This document shows, piece by piece, positions 35,305 to 46,031 of a DNA stretch of 64,000 nucleotides; the first letter of the stretch is position 1; the number at the start of each line of letters is the position of its first letter. Where the stretch lies: NCBI GenBank assembly GCA_023627715.1, contig JAMAHW010000022.1:248001-312000 (forward strand). Direction: 5' to 3'. The notes below the pieces were generated by a model that saw nothing but the letters and a program-made list of their open reading frames with translations, was not told the origin of the DNA and did no database searches. Made by a program: the position numbers and the translations under genes. This DNA is from Periconia sp. R9002. Its lineage: Eukaryota; Ascomycota; Dothideomycetes; Pleosporales; Periconiaceae.

Positions 35305-37350
35305 ATGACGACAAATCCAATTGAGCATCCTGAGAAGGAGCAAGAAGCTGATTTGGATGCGAAGAATAGCGAGGACCAGTATGTCACTGGTGTCAAGCTG
35401 GTACTTCTTCTAGCTAGTACAACCTTGGTTGCGTTCTTATTCTTGTTAGATATCTCCATTATGTCTACCGTAAGACAATATATTGAGAATAGCAACTGCT
35501 CGAAGATATGTTGACCCCTGATAGGCCATTCCACAAATAACAGCACAATTCCACTCGTTGCAGGATGTGGGATGGTACAGTGGAGCGTATCTTTTAACCT
35601 GGTATGTCCGGCATGGTTGTCACAGCACACGTTTTGCCGCTTTCACTTGCTAATAAATAAACTTCAAGTGCTGCACTCCAGCCTCTCTCTGGAAAATTCT
35701 ACACCTACGTGCGAAACAAGGATGTTTTCCTCGCCCATCTATTCGTATTCGAGCTTGGTTCCTTGATATGCGGTGTTGCCACAAGCTCTGCAATGCTCAT
35801 CGGCGGGAGAGCGATTGCCGGGGCAGGTGGCGCTGGTTTGATGAATGGGTGTCTGACACTCATCGGGCGGGCTTCGTCGTTAGAAAAGCGACCTCGTGAG
35901 TTCAAGTGAGCTGTGAACAAGAAGAGATTGTAAGCTAACCTGATGCGAAGTTTACACTGGGATTGTATTAGGATGTGAGATAAACCTACCTCTGTAGGAG
36001 CTTCTACTGGAGTTTATGCTGAGATCTTCAACAGTTGCACAATTGGGCCTCATTTCAGGACCACTCCTCGGAGGCGCTTTGACGGAGCATGTTACATGGA
36101 GATGGTGTAAGTTTTAAGCCAATAATACCCTCCTTCCACCACAAGCAAAGGATAACAAAGACTGATGCTCTACAGGTTTCTACATTAACCTTCCCATTGG
36201 CGGTGTCGCTGCCGCCGTTATACTTCTCGTCAATATCAACGATCCCAACTCCAAAACCCGCTATTCTCTCGCACTCTTCCGAAAGATAATCCCGTTGCTC
36301 GACCTCCCCGGCTTCGCCCTCTTCGCGCCATGCTGTGTAATGCTGCTCATGGCATTGCAGTTTGGCGGAGTGGATTACCCATGGAACAGCGCCACAGTGA
36401 TTGGTCTCTTTGTGGGCTCAGGTGTATTGTTGGTCTTATTTATCGTCTGGGAAGCGAGGGCGGGAGAGGACGCACTGATTCCCAAACATATATTGACAGG
36501 CCGCATCCTGATCACTAGCACAGTATACCAGATTGGCACAGCGTCATTGACAAACATTACCAGTCTCTGGATGCCGGTGTATTTCCAAGCCGTCAAAGGC
36601 GTTGGTCCAACTGAAAGCGGCGTGGATACGCTTCCCAGTATTCTCAGCCAAATCCTGCTTGCAGTCATCGCCGGTGCGGCCACGTCAAAACTAGGTTACT
36701 ACCTCCCTTGGGGAACCTTGGGCGGAGTGCTTGCAGCAATAGCATACGGGTTGATGTCGACGCTCGACGCTTCAAGCTCTACGGCCACTTGGGTTGGCTA
36801 CGTGTTCCTTTCGGGGTGTGGTAGAGGAGCTGCCATGCAAATTGTAAGCAACTCCCACCCATATTATCTCTCCCATGTGCTATCTCTTTACTAACAAAAT
36901 TATGTCTAGCCCCTCGTCGCAGCACAAAACGCGGTTCCGCCCAAATTCGTTCCGACTTCGCTCGCCTTTCTCATATTCGCGCAAAGCCTCTCGGGCTCCA
37001 TATTCATCGTAATCGCCAACACGATCTTTACACAATCACTGAAAAGCACACTGCCAAAATACGCACCATCCGTATCTATACAAGAGGCTTTAGATGCTGG
37101 CGCCAGCTCAACCGCGATAAAAAGATTGGTGCAGAACTATCGCGGAGAATTAGGCGGTGTTCTGAGGGCCTATAGCGAGTCTATGGGGAACATCTGGTTG
37201 CTGTCAACAGGATTTGCGGTCTTGATGGTTTTCATGAGTTTCGGGATGGGGTGGGTAGATGTGAGGAAAACGAAAGATGGGGGTGAAGAAAAAAAGGTGG
37301 ACAATGAGCAGAAGACCCAAAGTTCAGAAAGTGAGAAGCAGGAGGTTTGA
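35305..37350 (+). CDS. MFS drug-efflux-type transporter (DHA14-like, 14 TM)
   Basis: This is a proton-antiport efflux pump of the plasma membrane, probably exporting a toxic or secondary metabolite. I read seven exons: 35305-35469, 35525-35601, 35669-35895, 35951-35974 (24 nt), 36035-36106, 36176-36843 and 36910-37350, giving 557 residues, all phases consistent. Family motifs after splicing include [35 protein letters not shown] (motif A region), [15 protein letters not shown], and [29 protein letters not shown] (antiporter motif C region). The N- and C-termini are charged and cytosolic. It shares a promoter with the Zn2Cys6 gene and lies near a receptor-like gene. No biosynthetic enzyme is adjacent, so a self-contained resistance or export role is more likely than a metabolite cluster. 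Confidence 0.92.
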
Positions 37351-37879
37351 AGCAGTATTGATCAATCTGTGACATAAAGGTCGTTGTATCTCTACTGTTG
37401 TGGGGCTCTTCAACTGCGAGCGATTCATCCCGCTTAGTGTTACTACGTTCGTTGACAAAGCATGGTGTCATGTTAGTCGAAAAGTAATTTTTCTTTGTAA
37501 CATTTCCATATGATAGACAGTTGATAATCTAATCACGAGAATTTTCATCGAAATTCAAAAGTCGCTGAGCCAGGGCTACTGCTTCTTTTATATCAGAATT
37601 CACTCCACAGTAGAGGCAAATTCACGGTAGAAGGGTGCGTCACTGGAGTACATAGGCAAAGTGTTCAATTTTTATCGTCTTGTGCTCATGGGATGGATAC
37701 CTCTAGGATTTACATCAACATCCTAGATTATCTTTCATACCCGACAATCGCAGTCGTTAAGTCAAAATGGTGAACCAATATTCACATCGCCGACCCCCCT
37801 TTGCAAAGGCACAGAGGTCTTCTCAACGCATAAACCCTTATCAATCATCTCCCCATCTTGGACCCATGATCCTTTCTTC
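37351..37879. other. Convergent intergenic region
   Basis: This 529-bp region holds the 3' flanks of the transporter (plus) and the following orphan (minus). No gene or repeat is seen. Confidence 0.5.
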
Positions 37880-38950
37880 CTAAACCTGGAGTAAGTCTAG
37901 CCCCGGACGGTATTTAGAGCTCACAATTTCAAAATTGTTACAATTTTCTTGAGCCCTGAAACTTCCATCCGGAGCCCTCATCACCCTGCTGTATTGCGTA
38001 GTTTGCGCGTCTAGAGGTTTCACTTGAAGCTCTTTTCCATGCGCTAGATCCTCAAATCTATCAGCGATAGCAGCACAGAAGATCCGTGAGTAATCTTTCT
38101 GCTCGATTTCATCGTCCCCACTGTCCTCGTCATCGCTGAACCAGTCGGACCTTAACGGAAGAAAGCCTCCTTCATTGGGAGCCCCCTCATTATGCCGTTC
38201 GCCACAGTCGCATAGGATGTTGTCGTTATACAAGATGTAGATACCGTCTTTGGTGCCGTCCGGCAGTAGCTTGATGACAACAACAAACCTCGCATCTATC
38301 CAAGCTCCACTAACACAATCCTCTGGCTTCAGATCTCGGTGGTCTTCAAGGCTGAATTCAAGCTTTCCTAACTGATAGAAGATGAAACCTTCAGAAATCC
38401 GGGGTACAGTTTCAGGTGGCGATGGTGGAGGAGTGTCAACGATGTATAATTGCCGAGGTGCTGTGTTTTCCTTGTCGAGGTATTCATCATTCCGATGGGA
38501 AGAGCCATTGAAGTTTACAGCGAGAAATGCTTCTGGCAGAAGTTGGTATCCCGCAGGCATGTAGTACGAGGTCGATGTGTTGCTACGTAATGTTGTTGGA
38601 GTCGGATACAAGCGGTATGAGAGGCGGTCTCTAGTGCCAATTGGGATGTACGGCGCGTAGGACAAGGTAAGAAATTCCGTGAGGCGCGCGAATTGGTCAA
38701 AGCGAGAGAAGTCGGTGGTCTTGAGGGCTGAGAAGTACTCATCGCAGTTGGGTATAGTTGGCTTTGTTGGTTCTAGTGCGAAGTGCTTCGGCCTCCTCTT
38801 GTCGTTAAGCCAATCAATAAACTCGCCCGCGCGCTTTGAGTCAACGAAGAGATCACCCAGGGCTTTACGCCTCGCTTTCCCGTCGTTTTCATATTTGCTG
38901 CGAATAGCACGGTAACGTTCCTCCAGTTCCTCCATGCCGTAGGTCGCCAT
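37880..38950 (-). CDS. Orphan protein, function unknown
   Basis: This is a single exon of 356 residues from the ATG at 38950. The N-terminus is a charged helical segment (MEELEERYRAIRSKYENDGKARRKALGDLF). A middle block (YAPYIPIGTRDRLSYRLYP) is followed by a Pro-rich linker (DTPPPSPPETVP) and a beta-rich-looking region (ARFVVVIKLLPDGTKDGIYILYNDNILCDCGE). An acidic run (DWFSDDEDSGDDEIEQ) lies near residue 280. The composition is that of an intracellular soluble protein with no signal peptide or membrane helix. I recognise no domain family. It sits in the accessory block between the exporter and a second orphan gene. Confidence 0.65.
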   Translation of the reverse strand: MATYGMEELEERYRAIRSKYENDGKARRKALGDLFVDSKRAGEFIDWLNDKRRPKHFALEPTKPTIPNCDEYFSALKTTDFSRFDQFARLTEFLTLSYAPYIPIGTRDRLSYRLYPTPTTLRSNTSTSYYMPAGYQLLPEAFLAVNFNGSSHRNDEYLDKENTAPRQLYIVDTPPPSPPETVPRISEGFIFYQLGKLEFSLEDHRDLKPEDCVSGAWIDARFVVVIKLLPDGTKDGIYILYNDNILCDCGERHNEGAPNEGGFLPLRSDWFSDDEDSGDDEIEQKDYSRIFCAAIADRFEDLAHGKELQVKPLDAQTTQYSRVMRAPDGSFRAQENCNNFEIVSSKYRPGLDLLQV

Positions 38951-40407
38951 GCGGCAGTGTGCTGTTGCAGTGTAAATTACTGCTTCCCGAGATATTTACT
39001 GGCTCTAGGAGTGACCACTATGGTCGCAGGAAGAGGAGTTAGATTGATACTGTCGGGGCTGTTGCGGATGGAAAAATGGTTGATGGTTGACAAGTACTTG
39101 GGTAGTTGGTAGTGACTCCTTATAATAACTAATTCGCTACTCTAGCGTGACTAAGCACGTTCGTTGCCTAATGTTGTGTCTGCATACTGTGCGTTTGCAT
39201 GGCTATAGATTTAACACATATCATTGGCCACAACTTCAGGACAACATGAACGCCATTCTATCACATGGGCTGTGCACGGTAAGCGGTGTAGCGCGGGTCA
39301 AATGCATGGGAAACGCCAAGACTGTCACACTGATCAATACTTTCGATCACATGAGCAACGTTTCACCACGATGGGTGTGGAAATTTCTTACTTGCAATTC
39401 CTGCTGTGATCTTTGCTGATTGAGTTCTAGTGATCAAATATTTTTTTTTTCACTTTTGCCTATTGATTACCTCAAGTGTTGGTTCTTCTCACCCTGACCA
39501 CAAACACTCTGTTTGATCACTAGCAAATATACTCTCTTTATTTCTTTCTTTCACCTAGTTTGTACAGCAAGCATATTATCATAGTATTTAGGTAGGTAGA
39601 TAGGTAGATCTTCAATATCACACTCTTTACGGTCTCCCTTCACAGATTCTACATCAAGTGCTACCTGGGACACCAGTTGACCTTGACAGCTGCTTTTACC
39701 TCAAGCTATTCGCATCGTTTGTGATAACAAAAACCTCTTTCTACCTCTCATGTAACCGTAGAAAGCAGTATGATCAGAATATATGATGTATATACCTAAG
39801 ATCGAATTCGGGATAATCAGCCTCAGTACATTAATGCACCAGTGAAAAACACTAAAAGCTGTTACATGTAATCCTACACGTCTGATATCTGCTAAACATT
39901 TATATCGCCTGGTTTTCATTCCTCGCATCTGATCAAAACATTAAGGCCCGATAGAGGCGTTTTCCCTAGTTCATGCGCCTGAGAAATCGAGATATGGGTA
40001 TAAATTATATAAGCGGTTGAGGTGTTGTTGAAGTCTGTTTGATCTTCGCGACAAATGAATCCAGTACAACTAAAATTGAGGTGAATAACACCAGGATAGT
40101 TGCACAGACTTTTCGGGAGAGCCTAAGTGCGTTTGTTCACCCATCGTGCTGCCGAGTATTTATATGATCGCGTACTGGCGTTCTCACGTCAATCAACAAA
40201 CTACCTAGGTACATACTTGGTATCAACCCACCTCACTGCGTATGTTACACTCCACGTACAGAGTCGTTTTTTATCGAGACACCACTTGGCGTGCTGTATT
40301 GAGACATTGGTCATGTACTTCAACCGCCCTAGTTACATTTAACTAACTTCGTATCCGCGATATAGGCTCACATTCAACCCACATTGGAATAAAAACCGCC
40401 GCCTAAT
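38951..40407. other. AT-rich divergent spacer
   Basis: This 1.46-kb stretch lies between divergent orphan genes. It contains T-rich runs (39441-39451, 39537-39552) and a GGTA/GATA simple repeat (39590-39608). Frames are short; a 90-codon frame at 39147-39419 has no recognisable character and is not called. Confidence 0.5.
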
Positions 40408-41772
40408 ATGTCTCAATTCGAATCGTCCCAATTCTTTCCTAGGGAGAAGGCGCAGATTCCAGAATTTGCTCCAGATTTGGTCACACCCGAGTGGCTCCAG
40501 GAAGTCCCAACTAGATCGTTAGTAACGCTCTATAGGATTACTGAGCAACTTCTGGACACTCTGAAAAACTTCAAAAAACATGTAAATACAGATAGATCAG
40601 ATCTCAAGATCATGTTTCTGCAGTCTATCAATTGGCAATGTGAATCTTTGATCAAAGAACCACTGCGTCGATTGAGGGCACTTTTAGGAGCCTCGATGCA
40701 GCAGCCATTCCATTACATCCAAATTATCAACAAAGGAAAAGTGGACGAGAGGAAGATATTGCGTATAAATGAGACGTTTCTGAGATCAAACGACACCAAC
40801 GTAACATCTTTTCACGACGTGTTCACGGAACTGGAAGGGAGGGTGGATACCTTGTCAACAAACATTGAAATTTTATCCTCGACCGAAAAAGCAGATCTAG
40901 ATACGACGGACGTACCAACCCGGGTTCCCCGAGAGATCTTACTTCAGATAAGTTTGTGGAACAAAATAGGGCGACCTGCTCAAGAAAAGCTCAAGGCCCT
41001 CACAAACATCCCACAAACACTGGATCTCGAGTATATGTATATCAAAGCGAATTCACCGAAAAGCCAAGATGCTAGCGGGCTGTTGCTTCATAAGTTTGAA
41101 CCCGATCTTTCAGGAGGTATCCCTTGCATGCACTACGTCGCTGTCACGAAGTCAGAAGATGAGTGGCTTGTCGGATCAACTGCTTCGCAAATCTTTGGAC
41201 TCGAAGGTGAAGCAGCAAAGCAGTTGATCAAGGATATGCGAGGCGCCCAATTCAGCACGTCTTACCGAGTCCAGCTGGAACAGGTATTCGATTTGTTGAA
41301 GAACGAAGAAGGCAATCTCAAGAAGTATCACAGCAAGAAGGTTAAGACAACAGCGAAACGACGGGACTTTGTGACTGAAAATTACTGGGAAGGAAAGGCT
41401 GTGATCGAGGGCGATGTGCGCAAGAGCAAGGATTTAAGCAAGGATTTAAGCAAGGATTTGAGAAAGGCTTTGAGCAAAGAAGCGTCAGTACACCACTACC
41501 AGACTACAAACAGGGCTGGTGATGTGGGTATCTCACTCAACCAGAACCTCGAGGTTAGGGCAAGCTGCTGGCGTTGCTACACGGTATTTCATTACCAAGA
41601 AAACACAGGTGGCAAGGCGGTGAATGAAGTGAGGTCTGAGCGCGGAGTCTTCGATTTCGAGAACCGATCAGCAATTTGTTGCGCCGAGTGCATGTGTAGC
41701 CTCCTCGGCCATGAGGCAGATGCCCGCGAACGAAAACGCGAGGAAGCACAGAAACAGCCAGGCGCATCCTAG
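40408..41772 (+). CDS. Orphan protein with KDLS tandem repeat and Cys-rich C-terminus
   Basis: This is a single exon of 454 residues from the ATG at 40408. The N-terminal about 200 residues are helical (SLVTLYRITEQLLDTLKNFKKHV; ELEGRVDTLSTNIEIL). Residues about 325-365 are basic and contain a perfect 12-nt repeat encoding SKDL three times plus degenerate copies. The C-terminus has paired cysteines (SCWRCYTVF ... AICCAECMC) that could bind one zinc, then a charged tail. No signal peptide or membrane segment is present and I recognise no family. A fragment of a paralogue survives at 22803-22846, showing that the C-terminal segment VHHYQTTNRA is conserved. Its 3' end faces the HET-domain gene only 234 bp away, a tail-to-tail pair. 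Confidence 0.65.
   Translation: MSQFESSQFFPREKAQIPEFAPDLVTPEWLQEVPTRSLVTLYRITEQLLDTLKNFKKHVNTDRSDLKIMFLQSINWQCESLIKEPLRRLRALLGASMQQPFHYIQIINKGKVDERKILRINETFLRSNDTNVTSFHDVFTELEGRVDTLSTNIEILSSTEKADLDTTDVPTRVPREILLQISLWNKIGRPAQEKLKALTNIPQTLDLEYMYIKANSPKSQDASGLLLHKFEPDLSGGIPCMHYVAVTKSEDEWLVGSTASQIFGLEGEAAKQLIKDMRGAQFSTSYRVQLEQVFDLLKNEEGNLKKYHSKKVKTTAKRRDFVTENYWEGKAVIEGDVRKSKDLSKDLSKDLRKALSKEASVHHYQTTNRAGDVGISLNQNLEVRASCWRCYTVFHYQENTGGKAVNEVRSERGVFDFENRSAICCAECMCSLLGHEADARERKREEAQKQPGAS
41425..41460 (+). repeat. Three 12-bp tandem repeats in coding sequence
   Basis: Copies of AGCAAGGATTTA occur at 41425-41436 and 41437-41448, with AGCAAGGATTTG at 41449-41460. A degenerate copy follows. Each encodes Ser-Lys-Asp-Leu, so unit gain or loss would keep the frame. 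Confidence 0.9.
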
Positions 41773-42006
41773 GCATTTCTTTGGAAAATGTTTGAATAGC
41801 TGTTACAAAATTTGGTTCATTGATCCAAATCATTCACGGTATCGATCTCGGAAACAATCCCATGAAACGTTCTTCGCCAAGGTTACATAGTCATTAGTAT
41901 AGCTCGGTAAAGAGGCATGGGATAAAAGGAAACGAACCTCTGTGTTGGAAAAATAAAAATGGTGTTTAGATGTACCTTTACGCACTAACTGCCACCTACA
42001 CTACGA

Positions 42007-44580
42007 CTAAGATAATATGTATTCTTCAAGATCTTCTTCTCTCCAATTCTCATTCCAAACCTCCCCTTCCATGATCCCTTTCACATATGCTGGACTTACA
42101 AGACGTGTTGAAATACTGTCACGACGAACCACTAATGGCGTGGAAACACCAGCAATAAGCACGATAGAGTCTCCAGCTCGCACGTTGCGAGTGCTAACTC
42201 CTATGATCGCAGGCACTAGATACCTCTTTCCTTCAATCCTAGCTCGTATCGTATTCTTTATAGCGGAGACAATCGAACGAATCCCCATACGAGTAATATC
42301 CGTTGCAAAGAGCATCACAGCTCTCTTGGCGAGCCAGTTACATATTGCAATTTGGGTATGCAGTATTGATTCTTGGGCAAGAGGTCTTCTGGCCCCAATA
42401 TAAAAACGAGATCTTGAAGGTAGGGTTGTCTCGAAGCCTTCGAGGATTGATAGAACATCTTCCGGGTCCCGATGCTGCATTGATATCATGAATTCTCTCC
42501 ATTTCGAGATGTGAAGACTATCGGGATATAGTGGTATATCGGAGGAATTTATGCGTGCCAAAATATGAGCTACAGTATGATCGTTTTCAAACATGCGACA
42601 GCATTTTAGTGTAATCCGAAGATTCTCCCGATGGACGTCTCTTTGACTAGGGTCATAAATATTGGAAGTCTGCTGAAATTCGAAACATTCGGTCACTCTT
42701 CCAGTGTTACGGCCTCGAACGGCGAGGGTATTTTGTTGAGGGTCTACGTTCCAGTAGGCTTCCGAACTGGGCGTTGCTGTTACAGGTCTGTTCTTGAACA
42801 GAGTTGATTTCAGCCAGAATGATTCGAAGTTAGCAGACCAATCTGGTACCCACGATGGATTTTCAGGGAAGCTCGTCAGGGCGGCCGGTAACAGAAACTG
42901 AAGAGACCTGGTCGCTTGCAACATATTGATGCACAACTGCTTGTAGACGTTTTCCAAAATATCTGCATTGTTGATTGCCGGCAGAGCATTACTGGACAGT
43001 TTCTGCAGGACTGCTTGTACTGCTAGCGCTTTGTCCTTTCTCTCTTTTGATTTTCTACTGCAAATTCCATCCACAAGGTCAATTCTTCTATTCTGAGCCA
43101 ACGGGACAAATCCTAACCTAGGTCCTTGGTGCCGTAGATAGCCGATGAGCAGGACCGCATATATTATATAGAATAAGAACATAAGCCTGAGAATGGTACG
43201 TAGCGAATTATAATCCAGGTACCAACCTATTTGCTTTCCGAAGTTCCGCCAGAGCGTGGACATAGCCGTAGGCGCTGAAATTACTGCGTCGCAAATTTTT
43301 GCGCACGTCTTGGTGTCAGGCAGCATACACACTGAGGTACACGATGCCCTGGAAAAGATTTTGGTAAATGTGGCTCTCAGCATGCGTAGTCGGGTGTTTC
43401 CTATCTCTGGTGTGTCATGAGGTTGCCCCGACAGTTGAGATATCATTCCAATCGTGCCAAATTGGTAACTGACTAAAAAGACCTCTAAGTGACTCACTTG
43501 CCAAAACCGATCTAGGTATTGACTAACACAGGTAACAAATTCCTGGTATCTTCGTAATGTTGTTGAGAGGTTATCTGTTTGCCTATACGGGCCCACATCG
43601 TTGAAGCATGTGGCATGAAGATAGTCTCTGCTTGAAGCAACTTGTGCCCAAGAATGTAAACTAGCAATCCTGGGGGTTCCATTGACGTAGTTTGCTCCTG
43701 AATGCTCGAGGAATACAATACCCAGAGAAAAATGAGTCCATGAAAGGTGGCAATCACCACACACTACGATCGGGTTGGAAGCAAGAAGAATTTCTTGGTA
43801 AGTCCACATCCTCTTAATCCATTCTCTATCCAAGAGATGGCTCATGGCCCAGTAAGAGGTGCATGTCATACTAGAAGAATCTTGACTATTCAGAAGGTCG
43901 ACGTCCGGTAATGTTGGATTGAGGACTATTGAGTTTAGTCGCTTGAATACAACTAAGCTTCAAAATGATGTGCTTAAGAATAAATACTTACTAGTATTAG
44001 CTGATGGACCAAGTATCTTGAAATCAGACATGGCCCTGAATGCACGCCACATGGCGGTTAAATAGTAACGCCATTCCAATCCATCTTCAACTGTAATCTT
44101 ATGGTCGAAAAGGTGTCTCAAGTATCCAGCAGTCTTCAAGTAGGCCATAGCTCTGTCCGTCGCAGCGTCACCCTCTCCGAGCCAGACGTATACATTTTGG
44201 GCTTTGGAGTATATATCTCCCATGAACGATATCTGCTCCCTCTTTTCGACTTCATCCACCTGATTGATACAGATGGCATCTATCCAGATAGTAAAATTTC
44301 CGAATTTGTTTCTCAGGTGCCGTAAAGCGGAATGGCAATTGGATGTGACTCTAACGGTGTGATCTCCACAATTTATGACGTGGTCTTGAGCCGCGTCAAC
44401 CCCCCATACGTAGGATAGAGCTGAATATTGAGGAGGACTCTTTGTATCGAATTTGACGACTCGAAGGTCGCATTGGATCGAACCATATGCGGCGTCTGAG
44501 CTGGAAACTGCGTGGACGTCCAGCACACGGATCGATGTTGATTCTCTCGAAAGGGGTAAGGAAGTGTATAGACTAGACAT
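42007..44580 (-). CDS. HET-domain (heterokaryon incompatibility) protein
   Basis: HET-domain proteins trigger cell death after fusion of genetically unlike hyphae and are also used in broader immune-like responses. Two exons, 44580-43992 and 43925-42007, give 835 residues. The intron has a GTAAGT donor, a GACTAAAC branch and an ATAG acceptor, and the join is in phase. The HET domain covers about residues 50-240, with YSALSYVWG, IWIDAICINQ and the later WIKRMWTYQE block. The remaining 590 residues are not a recognised NACHT or WD-repeat module; a hydrophobic stretch at about residues 455-480 (LRLMFLFYIIYAVLLIGYL) could be a membrane helix. The C-terminal block (GDSIVLIAGVSTPLVVRR ... AYVKGIMEGEVW) matches the usual ending of this gene class. 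Confidence 0.9.
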
Positions 44581-46031
44581 AGTCGAATTATCTTTGTCTG
44601 TGGCACTAATTCTAAGAGTAGTCCTCTGCTTCTAAGTCCGTTAAAAGATCCGGGGCAGTAAATGGAAAGTTGGTGGAGGGAGATGAAAAAACAGGGTTGG
44701 AAAAGACTAAAAGCGAACGGGAATCGCCCATGGAAATAACTCAGAGACCGGTGAGGATTTCGGATGGTTTCTACCTACACCAAAATTATGAGGCGCTCAG
44801 ATAACGCTTTTGGACAGTCGCATATCGGCAAACTTTCCAATTGGTCCTTGGAAAAAGAAAGGCGCCTATCTTGGAGCAGAGAACAACCTGAGGCATCCAT
44901 GCAGTGCTGCGCCTTCACCGCTATCCTGAATATTCGACAGCAACGCGACTTCTTTTACCCTACAGGGGCCTTAAAGATAGACTCGTATCGCAACATACCG
45001 CATCCCCATCCCCATTTCGCAGAAAAGAAACCCTCCTCGACAACCAGCCACCTAAACACAACCAAAAACACCCACTCAAAACCCATCAACGGCATGCCGC
45101 CATTACCTCTAACTACGTAAATAGACGATTCTACAACTATAACTGTGCCTCGCCGTATATATAAGCATCGAGGACCGTCCTAGCCGAGGACATTACCAAG
45201 TGTTTCCCCCCTACCTGTGTTGATACCCAGGGTAGGAATACTCTGTGAGGACCAATTTCAAATTTCATAATTATCAAGGGATCGACGATAGAAAGCGTTG
45301 AGTAAATGGAGAGAAACTCAAAACGGAGATGTGTAGTGTTTCATCCTATGTTGATATCGTTAGGACGTCGTGTCATGGCCTATTGCATTGAGGTGTAATG
45401 GAGTATCAGAAAGATGGTGAGATGACAAACAGCGGAACACGGCACAAAATATCGAAAGCAAAAGGAAGTTATAAGACCTGGAACGAGGGCGTCACGCACA
45501 CACAGTCACACAAACAACACGGAGAACAATCCAGTTCAGCACTTTCCATCTTCCATTTCATTTGATTTCATTGCCTTTCCATTCCAATCCTTCCTCTCGT
45601 CCCACCCCAGCCTCCCCCTTTTTTTGAATACCCGACCTCTTAAACAGAGAATAGTCGCTCAATACATCAAAAAAAGAAGAAGAAGAAGAAGAAGAAGAAG
45701 AAGAGAGAAGAAAACATTATCACCGCCCTCCCTCCACACACCATGAACAAGACAGGATAGAATAAGACAGATTTGAAAGTACAGTACAACTAGTTATACA
45801 GTACAAATCATCATCATCGAAAGAAAGAGAAGGAGAGAAGATCAGGCAGGAAAAGGTTCCTGTATCTTTCTGTCTCACAAACAGGCATACATGTCCAATC
45901 AATCATTTGGAACACTGATCCCCATCCACCCACCCGTTCTCTCTTTCTTTCATCATATCAAATCTGACATTGTCCCTAAACATCTCTTATTGAGAGATCC
46001 CTCAGTGTGCGATAGGGGGAAAAGTGATCTC
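44581..46031. other. Intergenic region with GAA microsatellite
   Basis: This 1.45-kb stretch contains the HET-gene promoter and the long 3' flank of the next minus-strand gene. An AAG/GAA repeat is at 45676-45704. A 118-codon frame at 44764-45120 looks non-coding (low-complexity His/Pro/Thr end). Confidence 0.5.
45676..45704. repeat. (GAA)n microsatellite
   Basis: About nine GAA copies lie in the 3' flank of the gene at 46032-48609. Triplet repeats of this length are usually polymorphic. Confidence 0.9.
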
